The notes beneath the pieces were generated by a model that was not told the origin of the DNA, did no database searches, and saw only the letters and a list, made by a program, of their open reading frames with translations. Source: JACTMZ01 sp044359955 (lineage in GTDB: Bacteria > Verrucomicrobiota > Verrucomicrobiia > Chthoniobacterales > JACTMZ01). Taken from it: DNA of 64,000 bases. The stretch is from assembly GCA_044359955.1 (NCBI GenBank), contig JBIKLF010000002.1:1-64000 (forward strand), read 5' to 3'. A program made the position numbers and the translations under genes. Shown here piece by piece: positions 16,989 to 25,883 of the stretch. Each line of letters opens with the position of its first letter. The stretch's first letter is position 1.

Positions 16989-18212
16989 ATGTCCGAGCGT
17001 CCGCAGCCGACCACCGCCGAGCTTTATGCGCGGCATGTCATTCCCACTTACGCGCGCTTCCCGCTCACTCTCGTCCGCGGCGAAGGGGTGCGCGTGTGGG
17101 ACGAGGAGGGCCGTGCCTATCTCGACTTCACCTCCGGCATTGCGGTCAACACCCTCGGTCACTCCCATCCCGCACTGCAGAAAGCCATCGCCACGCAGGC
17201 TGCCACCCTTGTCCACATCTCGAATCTCTTCCTCAACCGCCCGCAGGCCGAATTGGCCGCGCGGATCGGGGCGATGGTCGGGACACCCGGAAAGATCTTT
17301 TTCTGCAACAGCGGGGCCGAAGCCAATGAAGGGCTCTACAAACTGGCCCGCAAACACGGCTCCACGCGCGGCCGTTACGAGGTCATCACCTTGGATGGAT
17401 CTTTCCACGGACGCACCCTCGGCGGCATCGCCGCCACCGGCCAACTCAAGGTGAAACTCGGATTCGGTCCGCCCCTCGACGGATTTCTCAACGTGCCCGC
17501 GCGCCTCGAGTGCGTGGCCAACGCGGTCGGCGCGCACACGGCCGCCATCATGGTCGAGCCGATCCAGGGTGAAGGCGGTGTGCGACCGCTTTCCGCCGGG
17601 TTCCTCCGCGCCCTGCGCGCGCTTTGCGACGAGCACCAATTGCTTTTGTTTTATGACGAAGTGCAATGCGGCTTCGGGCGCACCGGGCATTGGTGCGGAT
17701 GGCAGGCCACGGGGGCGGCGGATGCGGTGCCGGATGCCGTCAGCTGGGCCAAAGGCATCGGCGGCGGCTTCCCGCTCGGCGCTTTCTGGGTGCGCGAACC
17801 GTTCGCCGATCTGCTCGGACCCGGCACACATGGCACGACCTACGGCGGTTCTCCCCTCGCCTGCGCCGCGTCCCAGGCCGTGTTCGACACCATCGAAAAA
17901 GAAAACCTGCTGGCCAATGCGCGGGAGCGCGGCGCCCAACTCGCCGCCGCGGCGGAAAAAATGCCGCTTGTCCGCGAAGTGCGGGGTGCCGGACTCCTCC
18001 TCGGCATTGAAGTGGAAGATTTGCCGCCGCTCGAAGGTGAAGAAGGCCCGGCGGCCCTGCGATTGACCAAACGGCTGATCAAAGCCGGCCTCCTCGTCGT
18101 CCCGGCCGGCGAGCAGACCATCCGCCTCCTCCCACCACTCAATGTCACCGCGGCCGAATGCGAAGAGGCGGTGCAGATCCTGCACGACGTCCTCGCGGAA
18201 AGCCGGACTTAG
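16989..18212 (+). CDS. argD: Acetylornithine aminotransferase (class III PLP)
   Basis: Pyridoxal-phosphate enzyme of arginine synthesis that forms N-acetylornithine from the semialdehyde and glutamate, often also acting in lysine synthesis. The 407 residues show the class III features: NSGAEANEGLYKLAR near 112, PIQGEGGV near 190, LFYDEVQCGFGRTG near 220-233 with the cofactor Asp, and the lysine in SWAKGIGGGFPLGA near 252-260. The ATG at 16989 starts the conserved TTAELYARHVIPTY. argF is about 18 kb away, so the arginine genes are dispersed. Other class III transaminases are possible but this is the best fit. Confidence 0.92.
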   Translation: MSERPQPTTAELYARHVIPTYARFPLTLVRGEGVRVWDEEGRAYLDFTSGIAVNTLGHSHPALQKAIATQAATLVHISNLFLNRPQAELAARIGAMVGTPGKIFFCNSGAEANEGLYKLARKHGSTRGRYEVITLDGSFHGRTLGGIAATGQLKVKLGFGPPLDGFLNVPARLECVANAVGAHTAAIMVEPIQGEGGVRPLSAGFLRALRALCDEHQLLLFYDEVQCGFGRTGHWCGWQATGAADAVPDAVSWAKGIGGGFPLGAFWVREPFADLLGPGTHGTTYGGSPLACAASQAVFDTIEKENLLANARERGAQLAAAAEKMPLVREVRGAGLLLGIEVEDLPPLEGEEGPAALRLTKRLIKAGLLVVPAGEQTIRLLPPLNVTAAECEEAVQILHDVLAESRT

Positions 18213-18380
18213 CCGCAACGATGCCGTTGAAGGCATGAAGTAGAAGCGGCGGCAAAAGCTTCACTGCATAGTGGGCCCGTTCCTTCGCGGCGGTTTCCTG
18301 ATTGGTCGGCTCGCGGCCTGATTCCTTCTGCATAATGACGGCTGAGCCGTGAAAATTCAAAACGGGCGCGGATACCCCCG

Positions 18381-19043
18381 CTACAAAGAGACTTGGTTGC
18401 CGGCGGGCGGCGGTTCGAGTTGGCGGTAAAAGCGGAGCGCCTCGATCGGGCTGCCGAACTCGGAGAGGAAATAGAGCCCGTCTTGGTAACGACCTCCGGG
18501 ATCGCGGATGAGGTATTCGTAGCCTTGTTTGCCGACGATGACGACGAAGTGGGTGATGCCGTTCGCGTAGCGCAGGCGCACGATCACCGGATTGCCCCGC
18601 AGGAGGTTCCAATCAATGAGGAAGTGCGAGGCATCGGCTTCGTAAATATGTTCGGCCACCCCGGGTGGAAATTCGGCGGCCTTTTCCCAGTAGAGCCAAC
18701 CCTGCCGGGTAAACCCGCCGTTGCCGCGCAGGAACTGGTTCAGGGTCCCCGGATCCACCTCCGCTCCGTAGGAGGCGAGGACCATGGCGGCGGAGGCCAC
18801 CGCGCAACCCTCCGCGCCCAAGGTGGTCGAGCCCCCGGCCAGCCGGCTTTGGCCCCAACGTCGGTCGGCCTGTGCGAAGTGCGGCACGTCGTTCAGGACG
18901 GTGGTTGGAAAATACAACCCGCCCTCTGGCGCGAGCGGGGTGGTGGTTGCCGTCCATGCCTCCGCCCAGCGCCATGCCGTGGAGGCGCCGGCCGCCAGCA
19001 TGGCAACGAGGAGAACCGCGACGATGGTGAGGAAAGCCCGCAT
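18381..19043 (-). CDS. Exported C39-like cysteine peptidase domain protein
   Basis: The 220 residues start with a signal anchor (MRAFLTIVAVLLVAML) and contain a peptidase_C39_2-type papain-like domain. The catalytic set is visible: Gln58 (FAQADRRW), Cys80 (AEGCAVASAAM), His165 (GITHFVVIVG) and Asp181 (RDPGG). The family cleaves peptides or amide bonds in exported substrates; the natural substrate here is unknown. It is transcribed away from the sensory cassette, and a TACCCT-N4-AGGGTA palindrome lies between the two. Confidence 0.82.
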   Translation of the reverse strand: MRAFLTIVAVLLVAMLAAGASTAWRWAEAWTATTTPLAPEGGLYFPTTVLNDVPHFAQADRRWGQSRLAGGSTTLGAEGCAVASAAMVLASYGAEVDPGTLNQFLRGNGGFTRQGWLYWEKAAEFPPGVAEHIYEADASHFLIDWNLLRGNPVIVRLRYANGITHFVVIVGKQGYEYLIRDPGGRYQDGLYFLSEFGSPIEALRFYRQLEPPPAGNQVSL

Positions 19044-19139
19044 GAGGTTGAAGAAACGCGAAATCGGGCCCGAGCCAAATCATTTCTGCGCAGCCTTCAA
19101 ACCTGCCCGGCCCCGCACCCCGGGGGGAGAGGGCCGCTC

Positions 19140-19155
19140 TACCCTCTGCAGGGTA
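19140..19155. repeat. Palindrome TACCCT-N4-AGGGTA, copy 1
   Basis: Perfect 6-4-6 inverted repeat with spacer CTGC, in the divergent region between the C39-like gene and the sensory cassette, 113 bases before the start at 19268. One of four such sites (see 26021, 28831, 29209). Confidence 0.75.
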
Positions 19156-19267
19156 GTCTTCGGCAGGTTTTCCATTCGTAATCTGCCGCGGAATTGTCAT
19201 GCTTTTACCGGTTTCCTCCGGGCCCGCACCGCAGGAAACCCCAACTCAACGAATTCCCGCCCGATCT

Positions 19268-21376
19268 ATGCCCGGTCTCAATCGTCTCACCATCCAATCG
19301 AAAATGATCCTGCTGCTCCTCGCGGTCAGCCTCGGGTCGATCGCGGTGATGGCCTGGCTTGGCTACGCTTCGGCCCGCGAAGCGCTCATGCAATCCGCGC
19401 GCGACCGTCTGCAAGGCGTGCGCGTGGCCAAGACCACGACCTTGAAAACCATGCTCGAGTCGCTGCGTGACCAGGTGGTTTCGATTTCCGACAGCAAAGC
19501 AGTGATCGAGGGCATGCGCGCTTTCCGCGCCGCCCACCGCGAACTCGGCACCGCGGCCCTCGGACCGGAAGAGAATGCCAAGCTCGATGCGTTCTACCGT
19601 GATTACTTTATTCCCGAGCTGGATAAAAATGTCGAAGGCACCCCGGCGATCGAGCAATACCTGCCGGGCCGTCCGTCCGAGCGCTACCTGCAATATCATT
19701 ACACCGCGGCCAATCCGCACGCTTACGGCGAGAAGCAGAATTTGAACGAAGCCCCCGGTGACAACTCGGCCTACGGACAGGCCCACGCCGAGTTGCACAA
19801 GTTCTTTGCCCGGGCGGTCAGGATTTTCGGTTTCCAGGACATGATGCTGATCGACGCCGACACGCTCGACATCATTTACAGTTACGAAAAAGCGAGCGAG
19901 TTGGGCACGAACCTCGAGACCGGTCCCTACGCCAACACCGCGCTCGGCGCCAAGGTGCGTGAAATGCGCGCGCAGAAGGACCGTGATGATTTCAAGATTG
20001 CCGACTTCGAGGCTTACCGGCCGAACCTCGGACGTCCCATGGGCTTTGCCCTCAGCCCGATCTTCGACGGTGCGCAAATGACCGGCATCCTCGCCTTGCA
20101 GTTCCCGATCGACAATTTCAACACCGTGTTGACCGGCAACTTCAACTGGGAGGCCGAAGGAATGGGGCAGTCGGGAGAAGTTTATCTGGTCGGTCCGGAC
20201 GGCACGATGCGCAGTCGCTCGCGCTTCATGTATGCCGACCCGAAAAAGTTCGTCGGGGCGCTGCGGCAAAGTAATGTCCCGACCAGCGTGGTCAACCAGA
20301 TCGAACGTCAAGGCAGCGTCATCTGTGTTCTTCCCATCGATTCTCCCGCCGCCGAGGCGGCTCTGCGCGGCCAATCGGGCATTATGGAAACCACCGATTA
20401 CCGGGGCGAGAAAGTGCTCAGCGCTTATGGTCCGCTGGAATTGAATTCCCTGCGCTGGGCGGTGCTGGCCGAGGTTGACTTGGCGGAAGCCGAGGCGCCG
20501 ATCCACGCCTTCGCCAAACGCATGGTCATTGCCGCGAGCGGTCTGGCCCTGCTGGTCACGCTGCTCGCGCTCATCGCCGCGCACCTTCTGACCAAACCCC
20601 TCCGCCAGTTGGCCGAGGGAGCGCGCCGTCTCGGGGCCGGTGAAACCGGCGTGCGGGTCGCTGTCGATTCGCAGGACGAGTTCGGCGAACTGGGCCGTGT
20701 TTTCAACGAAATGGCCGAGAGCATCGGGCGGCAGAAAGAAAAACTGGAAACCCAAGTGCGGGAAAATCAGGAACTCCTCCACAGCATCCTCCCGGCCTCC
20801 GCTGTGGCCCAGCGGCAGGAGGGCGACGAGAAAGCCAGTCGTCAGTTCGCCGACGTCTCCGTCCTCTTCGGAGAAATCATCGGCATGGAAGAGTTCGGCG
20901 CCCAAGCGGGCGAAGCCAAAGCACTCTCCGTGCTCGGCGATCTCATCGAATCCTTCGATGAGGCGGCGGAAAAATCCGGCATCGAAAAAGTCAAAACCAT
21001 CGGCGCATCCTACCTCGCGGTGTGCGGACTCTCCGTGGCGCGACCGGACCACGTGCGGCGTATCATCCAATTTGCGCAGGACATGTCCCGCATCGTCGGC
21101 ATCTTCAATCGCGATCAGAATGCCGGGCTTTCCCTCGCCGTCGGCATCAATTCTGGCCCGGTGGTCGGCGGCGTGGTCGGGCGACGCAAATTCCTCTACG
21201 ACCTGTGGGGCGACACGGTGGCCATTGCCAAGAGGCTGGCGGCGGGCCAGGGCGCGGCCATCCGCGTGACCGGTCCGGTGCGCGACCGGATGGGCGAGAC
21301 CTTCCAATTCCGCGGCCCGATCCGCCTCGAAAGCACGGCCAAGGGCAGCCTGGAATTGTGGGAAGTAACCGACTGA
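19268..21376 (+). CDS. Cache-HAMP receptor with degenerate class III nucleotidyl cyclase domain
   Basis: Predicted inner-membrane receptor of 702 residues: N-terminal membrane helix (about 14-34), a large periplasmic double-Cache-type sensor (about 40-390), second membrane helix (about 420-440), HAMP (about 440-495) and a C-terminal class III cyclase fold (about 525-695). The fold is recognisable from GINSGPVVGGVVG and LYDLWGDTV, but both metal-binding aspartates are replaced: the FADI-type motif reads FGEII (Glu536) and the IGD motif reads IGAS (Ala580). The transition-state Asn is Ala (DTVAIAKRL), while the following Arg remains. I therefore expect no or very altered cyclase activity. Start 19268 chosen for the membrane helix; an in-frame ATG at 19199 exists. 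It is first of three closely spaced genes (19 bases to the next). Confidence 0.88.
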   Translation: MPGLNRLTIQSKMILLLLAVSLGSIAVMAWLGYASAREALMQSARDRLQGVRVAKTTTLKTMLESLRDQVVSISDSKAVIEGMRAFRAAHRELGTAALGPEENAKLDAFYRDYFIPELDKNVEGTPAIEQYLPGRPSERYLQYHYTAANPHAYGEKQNLNEAPGDNSAYGQAHAELHKFFARAVRIFGFQDMMLIDADTLDIIYSYEKASELGTNLETGPYANTALGAKVREMRAQKDRDDFKIADFEAYRPNLGRPMGFALSPIFDGAQMTGILALQFPIDNFNTVLTGNFNWEAEGMGQSGEVYLVGPDGTMRSRSRFMYADPKKFVGALRQSNVPTSVVNQIERQGSVICVLPIDSPAAEAALRGQSGIMETTDYRGEKVLSAYGPLELNSLRWAVLAEVDLAEAEAPIHAFAKRMVIAASGLALLVTLLALIAAHLLTKPLRQLAEGARRLGAGETGVRVAVDSQDEFGELGRVFNEMAESIGRQKEKLETQVRENQELLHSILPASAVAQRQEGDEKASRQFADVSVLFGEIIGMEEFGAQAGEAKALSVLGDLIESFDEAAEKSGIEKVKTIGASYLAVCGLSVARPDHVRRIIQFAQDMSRIVGIFNRDQNAGLSLAVGINSGPVVGGVVGRRKFLYDLWGDTVAIAKRLAAGQGAAIRVTGPVRDRMGETFQFRGPIRLESTAKGSLELWEVTD

Positions 21377-21395
21377 CCCGTCCGCACGCTGCATC

Positions 21396-22826
21396 ATGAG
21401 CGAGTTTTTCCAGTTTCCGGTTTCCAATTTCCGTCCCGCCATCTTTCTGGCGGTCGCTTTTCCTCTTGTCCTCCTCATTCTCAACGAGGCGATTTCGCGC
21501 TGTCAGGCTGCCGGGTTGCCGCTCGTGCGCACCTTGCGCACCGTGCGCAACGCGCTCGTTCCGGCCCTCGCCTTGCTCATCTTCGTTCGTTACGTCCTCG
21601 AATGGCCGCAAGAGGGCACCACGGTTCGTCTCGTCGAGACCATGTTCTGGGTCATCCTCCTCTACGCGCTGCTCGGCGTGGTCAACGATCTGGTCTTCGG
21701 TTCCGGCGGCACCGGTTCGTGGAGCGAGCGCGTGCCCAAACTTTTCCGCGACCTCGTCCGCGCCCTCCTCGTGGCCATCGGCGCGATGGTCGTCTACTCG
21801 CAGGTCTGGGGACACGAAATTTCCGGCGCGCTTACCGCGCTTGGCCTCGGCTCCATTGTCATCGGTCTGGCCCTGCAGGAGCCGCTCGGCAACATCGTCT
21901 CCGGCCTCATGCTCCTCTTCGAGCGCCCGCTGACCTTGGGCGATTGGATCCAAGTGGGTGAGGTGCGCGGCCGGGTGGTCGAGATCAACTGGCGATCGGT
22001 CCACATCGAAACCCCGACGCGCGAATTGCAGGTCGTGCCCAATGTCGAACTCTACAAAGGCACGTTCGCCAATCTGTCCCGGCCCACGCCATTGCGCACC
22101 GAGGTGATCGAAATGGGTTTCAGCTATGACGACGCACCCAACCGGGTGAAGGAAGTCATGCTCGATCTCCTGCGCACCACACCCGGGGTGCTGTCCGAAC
22201 CGCCGCCGCTTGTCCGCACCCTGGCCTATGCGGATTTCTCGATCAATTACCGGCTCATTTTTTCGGTCACCTCACAAGCCGAACTGCCCGGTGTGCGGGA
22301 CGATGTCATGACCCGGATCTGGTATGTCATCCGTCGCGAGAACCTGACCATCCCGTTCCCTACGGCCTACGAATACACCCCGGGACTGGATCCCTCCAAA
22401 CCCCAGCCGTCCGCCGCTGATCTCCTGCGCGCCCATCCGCGCTTCCAAGCGGCGGCCCAAGATGGCGAAACCGCACCGACCGTGGTCAGCTTCGCCGCGG
22501 GCGAAACCGCGCAGGGTCCGAATCATCCGTTCGCAGGTTTTGCCCTCGTGGTGGGCGGACGGGCCCGTCTTTTCGCCGACGACACGGACGGCCGTCCCGT
22601 GCAGATCGCGGAAATTGGCGCGGGGGAATGCTTTGGCGACCGTCTCACCGCTGGCGGCGGAGCGGAAAAAATCACCATTGTGGCGGATGGTGACCTGAAG
22701 GTTGTCGTCATTTCCGACGAGGTGATGGATGACCTGCTCAACAAAACACCCTCGCTCGCCGCGGAAATCGGCGAGGCGGTCGAGGTGCGCCGCCAAGCCG
22801 CTCAGGCCGTGCGGCGGCGGGTCTGA
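21396..22826 (+). CDS. MscS-family channel with C-terminal cyclic-nucleotide-binding-like domain
   Basis: Inner-membrane channel of 476 residues. Four or so membrane helices (about 10-150) lead into the MscS pore and beta domain: SALTALGLGSIVIGLALQ-type TM3 near 143-168, then the beta domain with RPLTLGDWIQVGEV and ETPTRELQVVPN. Residues from about 365 form a beta-roll resembling a cNMP-binding domain (VVSFAAGE..., GAGECFGD near 408). In that roll the phosphate-binding cassette is altered: FGE reads FGD and the conserved Arg position falls in GGAEKIT without an Arg. MscS proteins with this domain (bCNG group) are known to be gated by cyclic nucleotides rather than tension; here ligand binding is doubtful. 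The gene is 19 bases after the receptor and 11 before the next channel. Confidence 0.88.
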   Translation: MSEFFQFPVSNFRPAIFLAVAFPLVLLILNEAISRCQAAGLPLVRTLRTVRNALVPALALLIFVRYVLEWPQEGTTVRLVETMFWVILLYALLGVVNDLVFGSGGTGSWSERVPKLFRDLVRALLVAIGAMVVYSQVWGHEISGALTALGLGSIVIGLALQEPLGNIVSGLMLLFERPLTLGDWIQVGEVRGRVVEINWRSVHIETPTRELQVVPNVELYKGTFANLSRPTPLRTEVIEMGFSYDDAPNRVKEVMLDLLRTTPGVLSEPPPLVRTLAYADFSINYRLIFSVTSQAELPGVRDDVMTRIWYVIRRENLTIPFPTAYEYTPGLDPSKPQPSAADLLRAHPRFQAAAQDGETAPTVVSFAAGETAQGPNHPFAGFALVVGGRARLFADDTDGRPVQIAEIGAGECFGDRLTAGGGAEKITIVADGDLKVVVISDEVMDDLLNKTPSLAAEIGEAVEVRRQAAQAVRRRV

Positions 22827-22837
22827 AAACTTTTCTC

Positions 22838-23899
22838 ATGAAAACATTGCTCCTCCTGCTCTTCGCCGTCTTTTGTCTTCCCGCGTCTGCCGCGGAAAAA
22901 CTGCGCGTTGTGGTCAAACCGGCCGAACCCTTCGCCTTCGAGAAAGACGGCGTGCTCAAAGGCTACTCGGTCGATCTCTGGAAACAAATCGCGTCCGCCT
23001 CCGGGCTTGAATACGAGATGCGCGTGGTCGACACGGTGCCCGAACTGCTCGAGGCGGTGGAAAGCGGCACGGCCGATGTCGGCCTCGGGGCGGTCAGCAT
23101 CACGCCGGACCGCGAGAAGTTGATGGATTTCAGCCATCCGTTCTTCAAATCGGGTTTGCAAGTCATGGCCCGGGCCAAAGGGGAGGCCGGCGCCTTCTCC
23201 GCGTTCCGTGCGCTGTGGAACCGCAATGTGGCCGAGGTGGTGGGAGTTCTCCTCCTCGCCGTTTTCCTCATTTCACACGTTCTCTGGGTGGTCGAGCGCA
23301 AGATCAACCCCGAGAGCTTTCCTGAAGGCTACGTGCGCGGCGTGTGGGAATCCGCTTGGTGGTCCATCGCCACCCTGATCAGCGGCGGTTGTGAAAACAA
23401 AGCCCCGGTCGGCGTGGCCGGACGCCTTGTTGCCGTGGTCTGGATGCTCGGCGGTATCGGCCTTACCTCCTACATCACCGCGACCCTGGCCTCAGCCATG
23501 ACCGTCACCACTCTCTCGGCCGAAGTCTCCGGTCTCTCCGACCTGCGCGGCGAGCGGGTCGGGACGATCACCGGCAGCTCGGCCGAATCCCTGCTGCAGA
23601 GGTCGGGTTACAATTTCGTCGGCTTCGCCGATCTCGACCAGGCGGCCGCCGCCCTGAAAAGCGGTGAGGTCAAAGGTGTGGTTTATGACAGTCCGTTGCT
23701 GCGCTACTATCTGACGGCCAATCCCGCGGCAAAATTGAGTTTGGTCGGGCCCTTGTTCGATCTGCAGGATTACGGATTCGCGCTCCCGCTGGGCAGTCCG
23801 ATCCGCAAAAGCGTCAACGCCGCTCTGCTCAAACTGCAAACCGGCGGCCAATCCTGCAAACTTGAAGACGCATGGTTCGATGAACCGGCGGAGGAGTAA
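22838..23899 (+). CDS. Prokaryotic ionotropic glutamate receptor-like channel
   Basis: 353-residue protein with the GluR0 layout: signal peptide (1-19), first half of a periplasmic amino-acid-binding domain (20-112), membrane helix (130-150), pore loop (about 168-190), second membrane helix (195-222), and second half of the binding domain (223-350). Ligand residues of the family are present: the SITPDREK block with Arg92 and Asp284 in VYDSPLLRYY. At the position of the K+-filter TVGYGD the sequence reads SGGCEN (182-187), followed by the conserved KAP and GR. The domain order proves the channel class; ion selectivity is unknown. It is the last gene of the cassette. Confidence 0.87.
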   Translation: MKTLLLLLFAVFCLPASAAEKLRVVVKPAEPFAFEKDGVLKGYSVDLWKQIASASGLEYEMRVVDTVPELLEAVESGTADVGLGAVSITPDREKLMDFSHPFFKSGLQVMARAKGEAGAFSAFRALWNRNVAEVVGVLLLAVFLISHVLWVVERKINPESFPEGYVRGVWESAWWSIATLISGGCENKAPVGVAGRLVAVVWMLGGIGLTSYITATLASAMTVTTLSAEVSGLSDLRGERVGTITGSSAESLLQRSGYNFVGFADLDQAAAALKSGEVKGVVYDSPLLRYYLTANPAAKLSLVGPLFDLQDYGFALPLGSPIRKSVNAALLKLQTGGQSCKLEDAWFDEPAEE

Positions 23900-24253
23900 G
23901 ATGGCGCCCCCGGGGGTCTGCACGTCTGGCAAGGTGGATCGAGCTGCTTGCCTCGCGACTAACTCGAAGTTTTATGCGGCCTATGATTTCGGGTAGGGCG
24001 GGGCCTTTGCCTATGGGCCCATCTCCACTGCGTTCCGGTTGGACCCGCCATGTGCCTCCAAAGAAAAGCGATCATCCCGGCGCGCCGAGGACGTCGCGCC
24101 CTACCTTTGTGGTTCATGTTGCCCCACCAGTTACTCACAGCACACACCGGCCAACGCGCGGGTTCAGGGACGATAGGCTATCTCTGCCGCCGCTTCTACT
24201 TTCGGCTTCGATTCCCATTGCCCCAATCGACCGGTGAAAGGACAATCACCGGC
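23900..24253. repeat. Intergenic region with partial copies of dispersed elements
   Basis: No gene is supported. Starting with TAACTCGAAG near 23961, it contains GGTAGGGC (23994) to GCCCTACC (24104) as inverted ends, the block ACTGCGTTCCGGTTGGA (also at 63290) and CAGCACACACCGGCCAACGC (shared with the 312-bp elements at 44003 and 63097). It looks like a rearranged member of that repeat family. Confidence 0.65.
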
Positions 24254-24994
24254 ATGAAACCGATTCTCGCTCTTTTTCTCGGCCTTGTGCTCTCCGCTCC
24301 CGTTTTCGCGGCCGAACAAAAACCCGTTCTCGTGGTGCTGACCAGCCACGCGCAAATGGGCGACACTGGGAAACCGACCGGGTTTTTCCTTGGCGAGCTG
24401 ACCCACCCACTTGAGGTGTTCGAAAAGGCCGGAGTGCCGGTGGAACTTGCCTCGATCCAAGGCGGCGAACCGCCGGTCGACGGCCTTGATCTGCAGGACG
24501 AAATCAACAAGCGCTATTGGAACGATCCCGCGTTCCGCGCAAAGCTGTCTGCGACGAAAAAATTATCCGATCTTGATCCGGGCGATTACTCCGCTGTCTT
24601 TTTTTCCGGCGGGCACGGAACCATGTGGGATTTTCCAGACGATGCCGCGGTGCAGGAATTTGCTCGCGAGATCTACGAAGCGAAGTCGCCGGTCGGCGCG
24701 GTGTGTCATGGTCCGGCCGCGCTGGTGAACGTGAAGCTTTCCGATGGCAGCTACCTCGTCGCCGGCAAAGAAGTCAGCGCTTTCACCAACCCGGAGGAAG
24801 AAAAAGTCGGCCTGACCAAGGTGGTTCCCTTTCTCCTCGCCACGAAACTGGAAGAACGCGGCGCGAAGCACCTCGCGGCGCCTGATTTCGAGAAAAAAGT
24901 CGTGGTCGACGGCAAATTAGTCACCGGACAAAATCCCGCCTCCGCGGCAGGTGTCGCTGAAAAGATGGTCGAGTTGCTGAAGAGCGGGAACTGA
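24254..24994 (+). CDS. Exported DJ-1/PfpI superfamily protein (Hsp31/glyoxalase III-like)
   Basis: 246 residues with a signal peptide (MKPILALFLGLVLSAPVFA). The mature part is a type 1 glutamine amidotransferase-like fold of the Hsp31 class: catalytic Glu in FFLGELTHPLEVF (near 47), nucleophile Cys in VGAVCHGPAAL (near 153) and FSGGHGTMWDFPDD near 118. Cytoplasmic relatives detoxify methylglyoxal or act as chaperones; an exported version would act in the periplasm. The start ATG at 24254 is fixed by the signal peptide; the frame runs upstream through repeat DNA to 24050. Confidence 0.85.
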   Translation: MKPILALFLGLVLSAPVFAAEQKPVLVVLTSHAQMGDTGKPTGFFLGELTHPLEVFEKAGVPVELASIQGGEPPVDGLDLQDEINKRYWNDPAFRAKLSATKKLSDLDPGDYSAVFFSGGHGTMWDFPDDAAVQEFAREIYEAKSPVGAVCHGPAALVNVKLSDGSYLVAGKEVSAFTNPEEEKVGLTKVVPFLLATKLEERGAKHLAAPDFEKKVVVDGKLVTGQNPASAAGVAEKMVELLKSGN

Positions 24995-25190
24995 GCGTTC
25001 AGCGTGTTTAAGAAATACTTTGGTTGCTTGTCGTTCCGGCGCCGGGGACGGCGCCGCTACATCTACCTGTTGCTTCGGCTCCGGAGTAGCCGTGGGTATT
25101 TTCAGTTGCGCGGCTTGCTCTTATCCTGCCGTTGATCCTCTACTATCCGTGGCATCTCGGCAGTCGTGCTGCTAAAATGACGTCCGGTTT
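24995..25190. other. Intergenic region with a short palindrome
   Basis: No gene. GGCGCC-GGGGAC-GGCGCC near 25038-25055 followed by GCTACAT is another member of the GC-rich palindrome group. Confidence 0.45.
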
Positions 25191-25850
25191 ATGAAACGGA
25201 TTCCGCGGGCGATTTCGATGGCGATTGTTTTGATCGTGCTGACGCTGTGTGCCGCTTGGCTCATGCGCTCGTGTGCGCGGATGCCGGGGGAAGCGGCCCA
25301 GGCGGCGGCTGAACCGGCGGTGGCGTTGGCCAGGCGGGTTGTCGACGGCATTGCGCGGCGGTTGCAGTTCCGTCCGGAGGTGCGGGTTGATCAGGTGACG
25401 GTATTGCAGGCGGAGACGCCGGTCTTGGAATTGGCCACCGTGCGGCGGGAATTTGCCCACGAGTATGTCTGGGAGCACCAATGGCTCGGGAGCACGAAGC
25501 GACTGCACCTCCGGGGAACTTTCGCGGCCAAGGCGGGGGTCGATCTCAACGAGAAATTTTATCTCGAGGTCGATTCACGCGATCTGCGGGTCAAAGCAGA
25601 GTTTGCCGAACCGCGCGTGCTCGGGGTGGAGATGCTCGCTTACCGGGCGGAGGAGGAGGAGGGCTATTGGAACAAGTTGGGCGCGGAGGAACGTGAACAG
25701 GCGGTCAATGCCCTGATTGCCTCGGCGCGTGAGGCCGCGGCCCAGGACGCGGGTCTGACCGCAGAGGCCCGGCGGATGCTCGACGTGCAGATCGCCGCCG
25801 CGGTGACGGAAAGTGGGGGTCAATGGCAGGCGGAGAAGGAGGCAGACTGA
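25191..25850 (+). CDS. Membrane-anchored DUF4230-like protein
   Basis: 219 residues: an N-terminal membrane anchor (about 8-26), then an alpha/beta region with the pattern TPVLELATVRREFAHEYVWE and a following GSTKRLHLRGTFAAKAG that matches what I know of DUF4230 proteins, and a charged helical C-terminus. The function of the family is unknown. It is a lone gene, followed by a hairpin repeat. The family call is moderate; the coding call is firm because the codon bias and length are normal for the window. Confidence 0.7.
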   Translation: MKRIPRAISMAIVLIVLTLCAAWLMRSCARMPGEAAQAAAEPAVALARRVVDGIARRLQFRPEVRVDQVTVLQAETPVLELATVRREFAHEYVWEHQWLGSTKRLHLRGTFAAKAGVDLNEKFYLEVDSRDLRVKAEFAEPRVLGVEMLAYRAEEEEGYWNKLGAEEREQAVNALIASAREAAAQDAGLTAEARRMLDVQIAAAVTESGGQWQAEKEAD

Positions 25851-25883
25851 TGTCAAACAGGAAAAGTTTTTGATCTTTCACAG

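Noticed and set aside
19205..21484. A long open frame opposite the receptor gene
   Set aside because: The receptor has clear Cache, HAMP and cyclase-fold features on the plus strand; the antisense frame has none.
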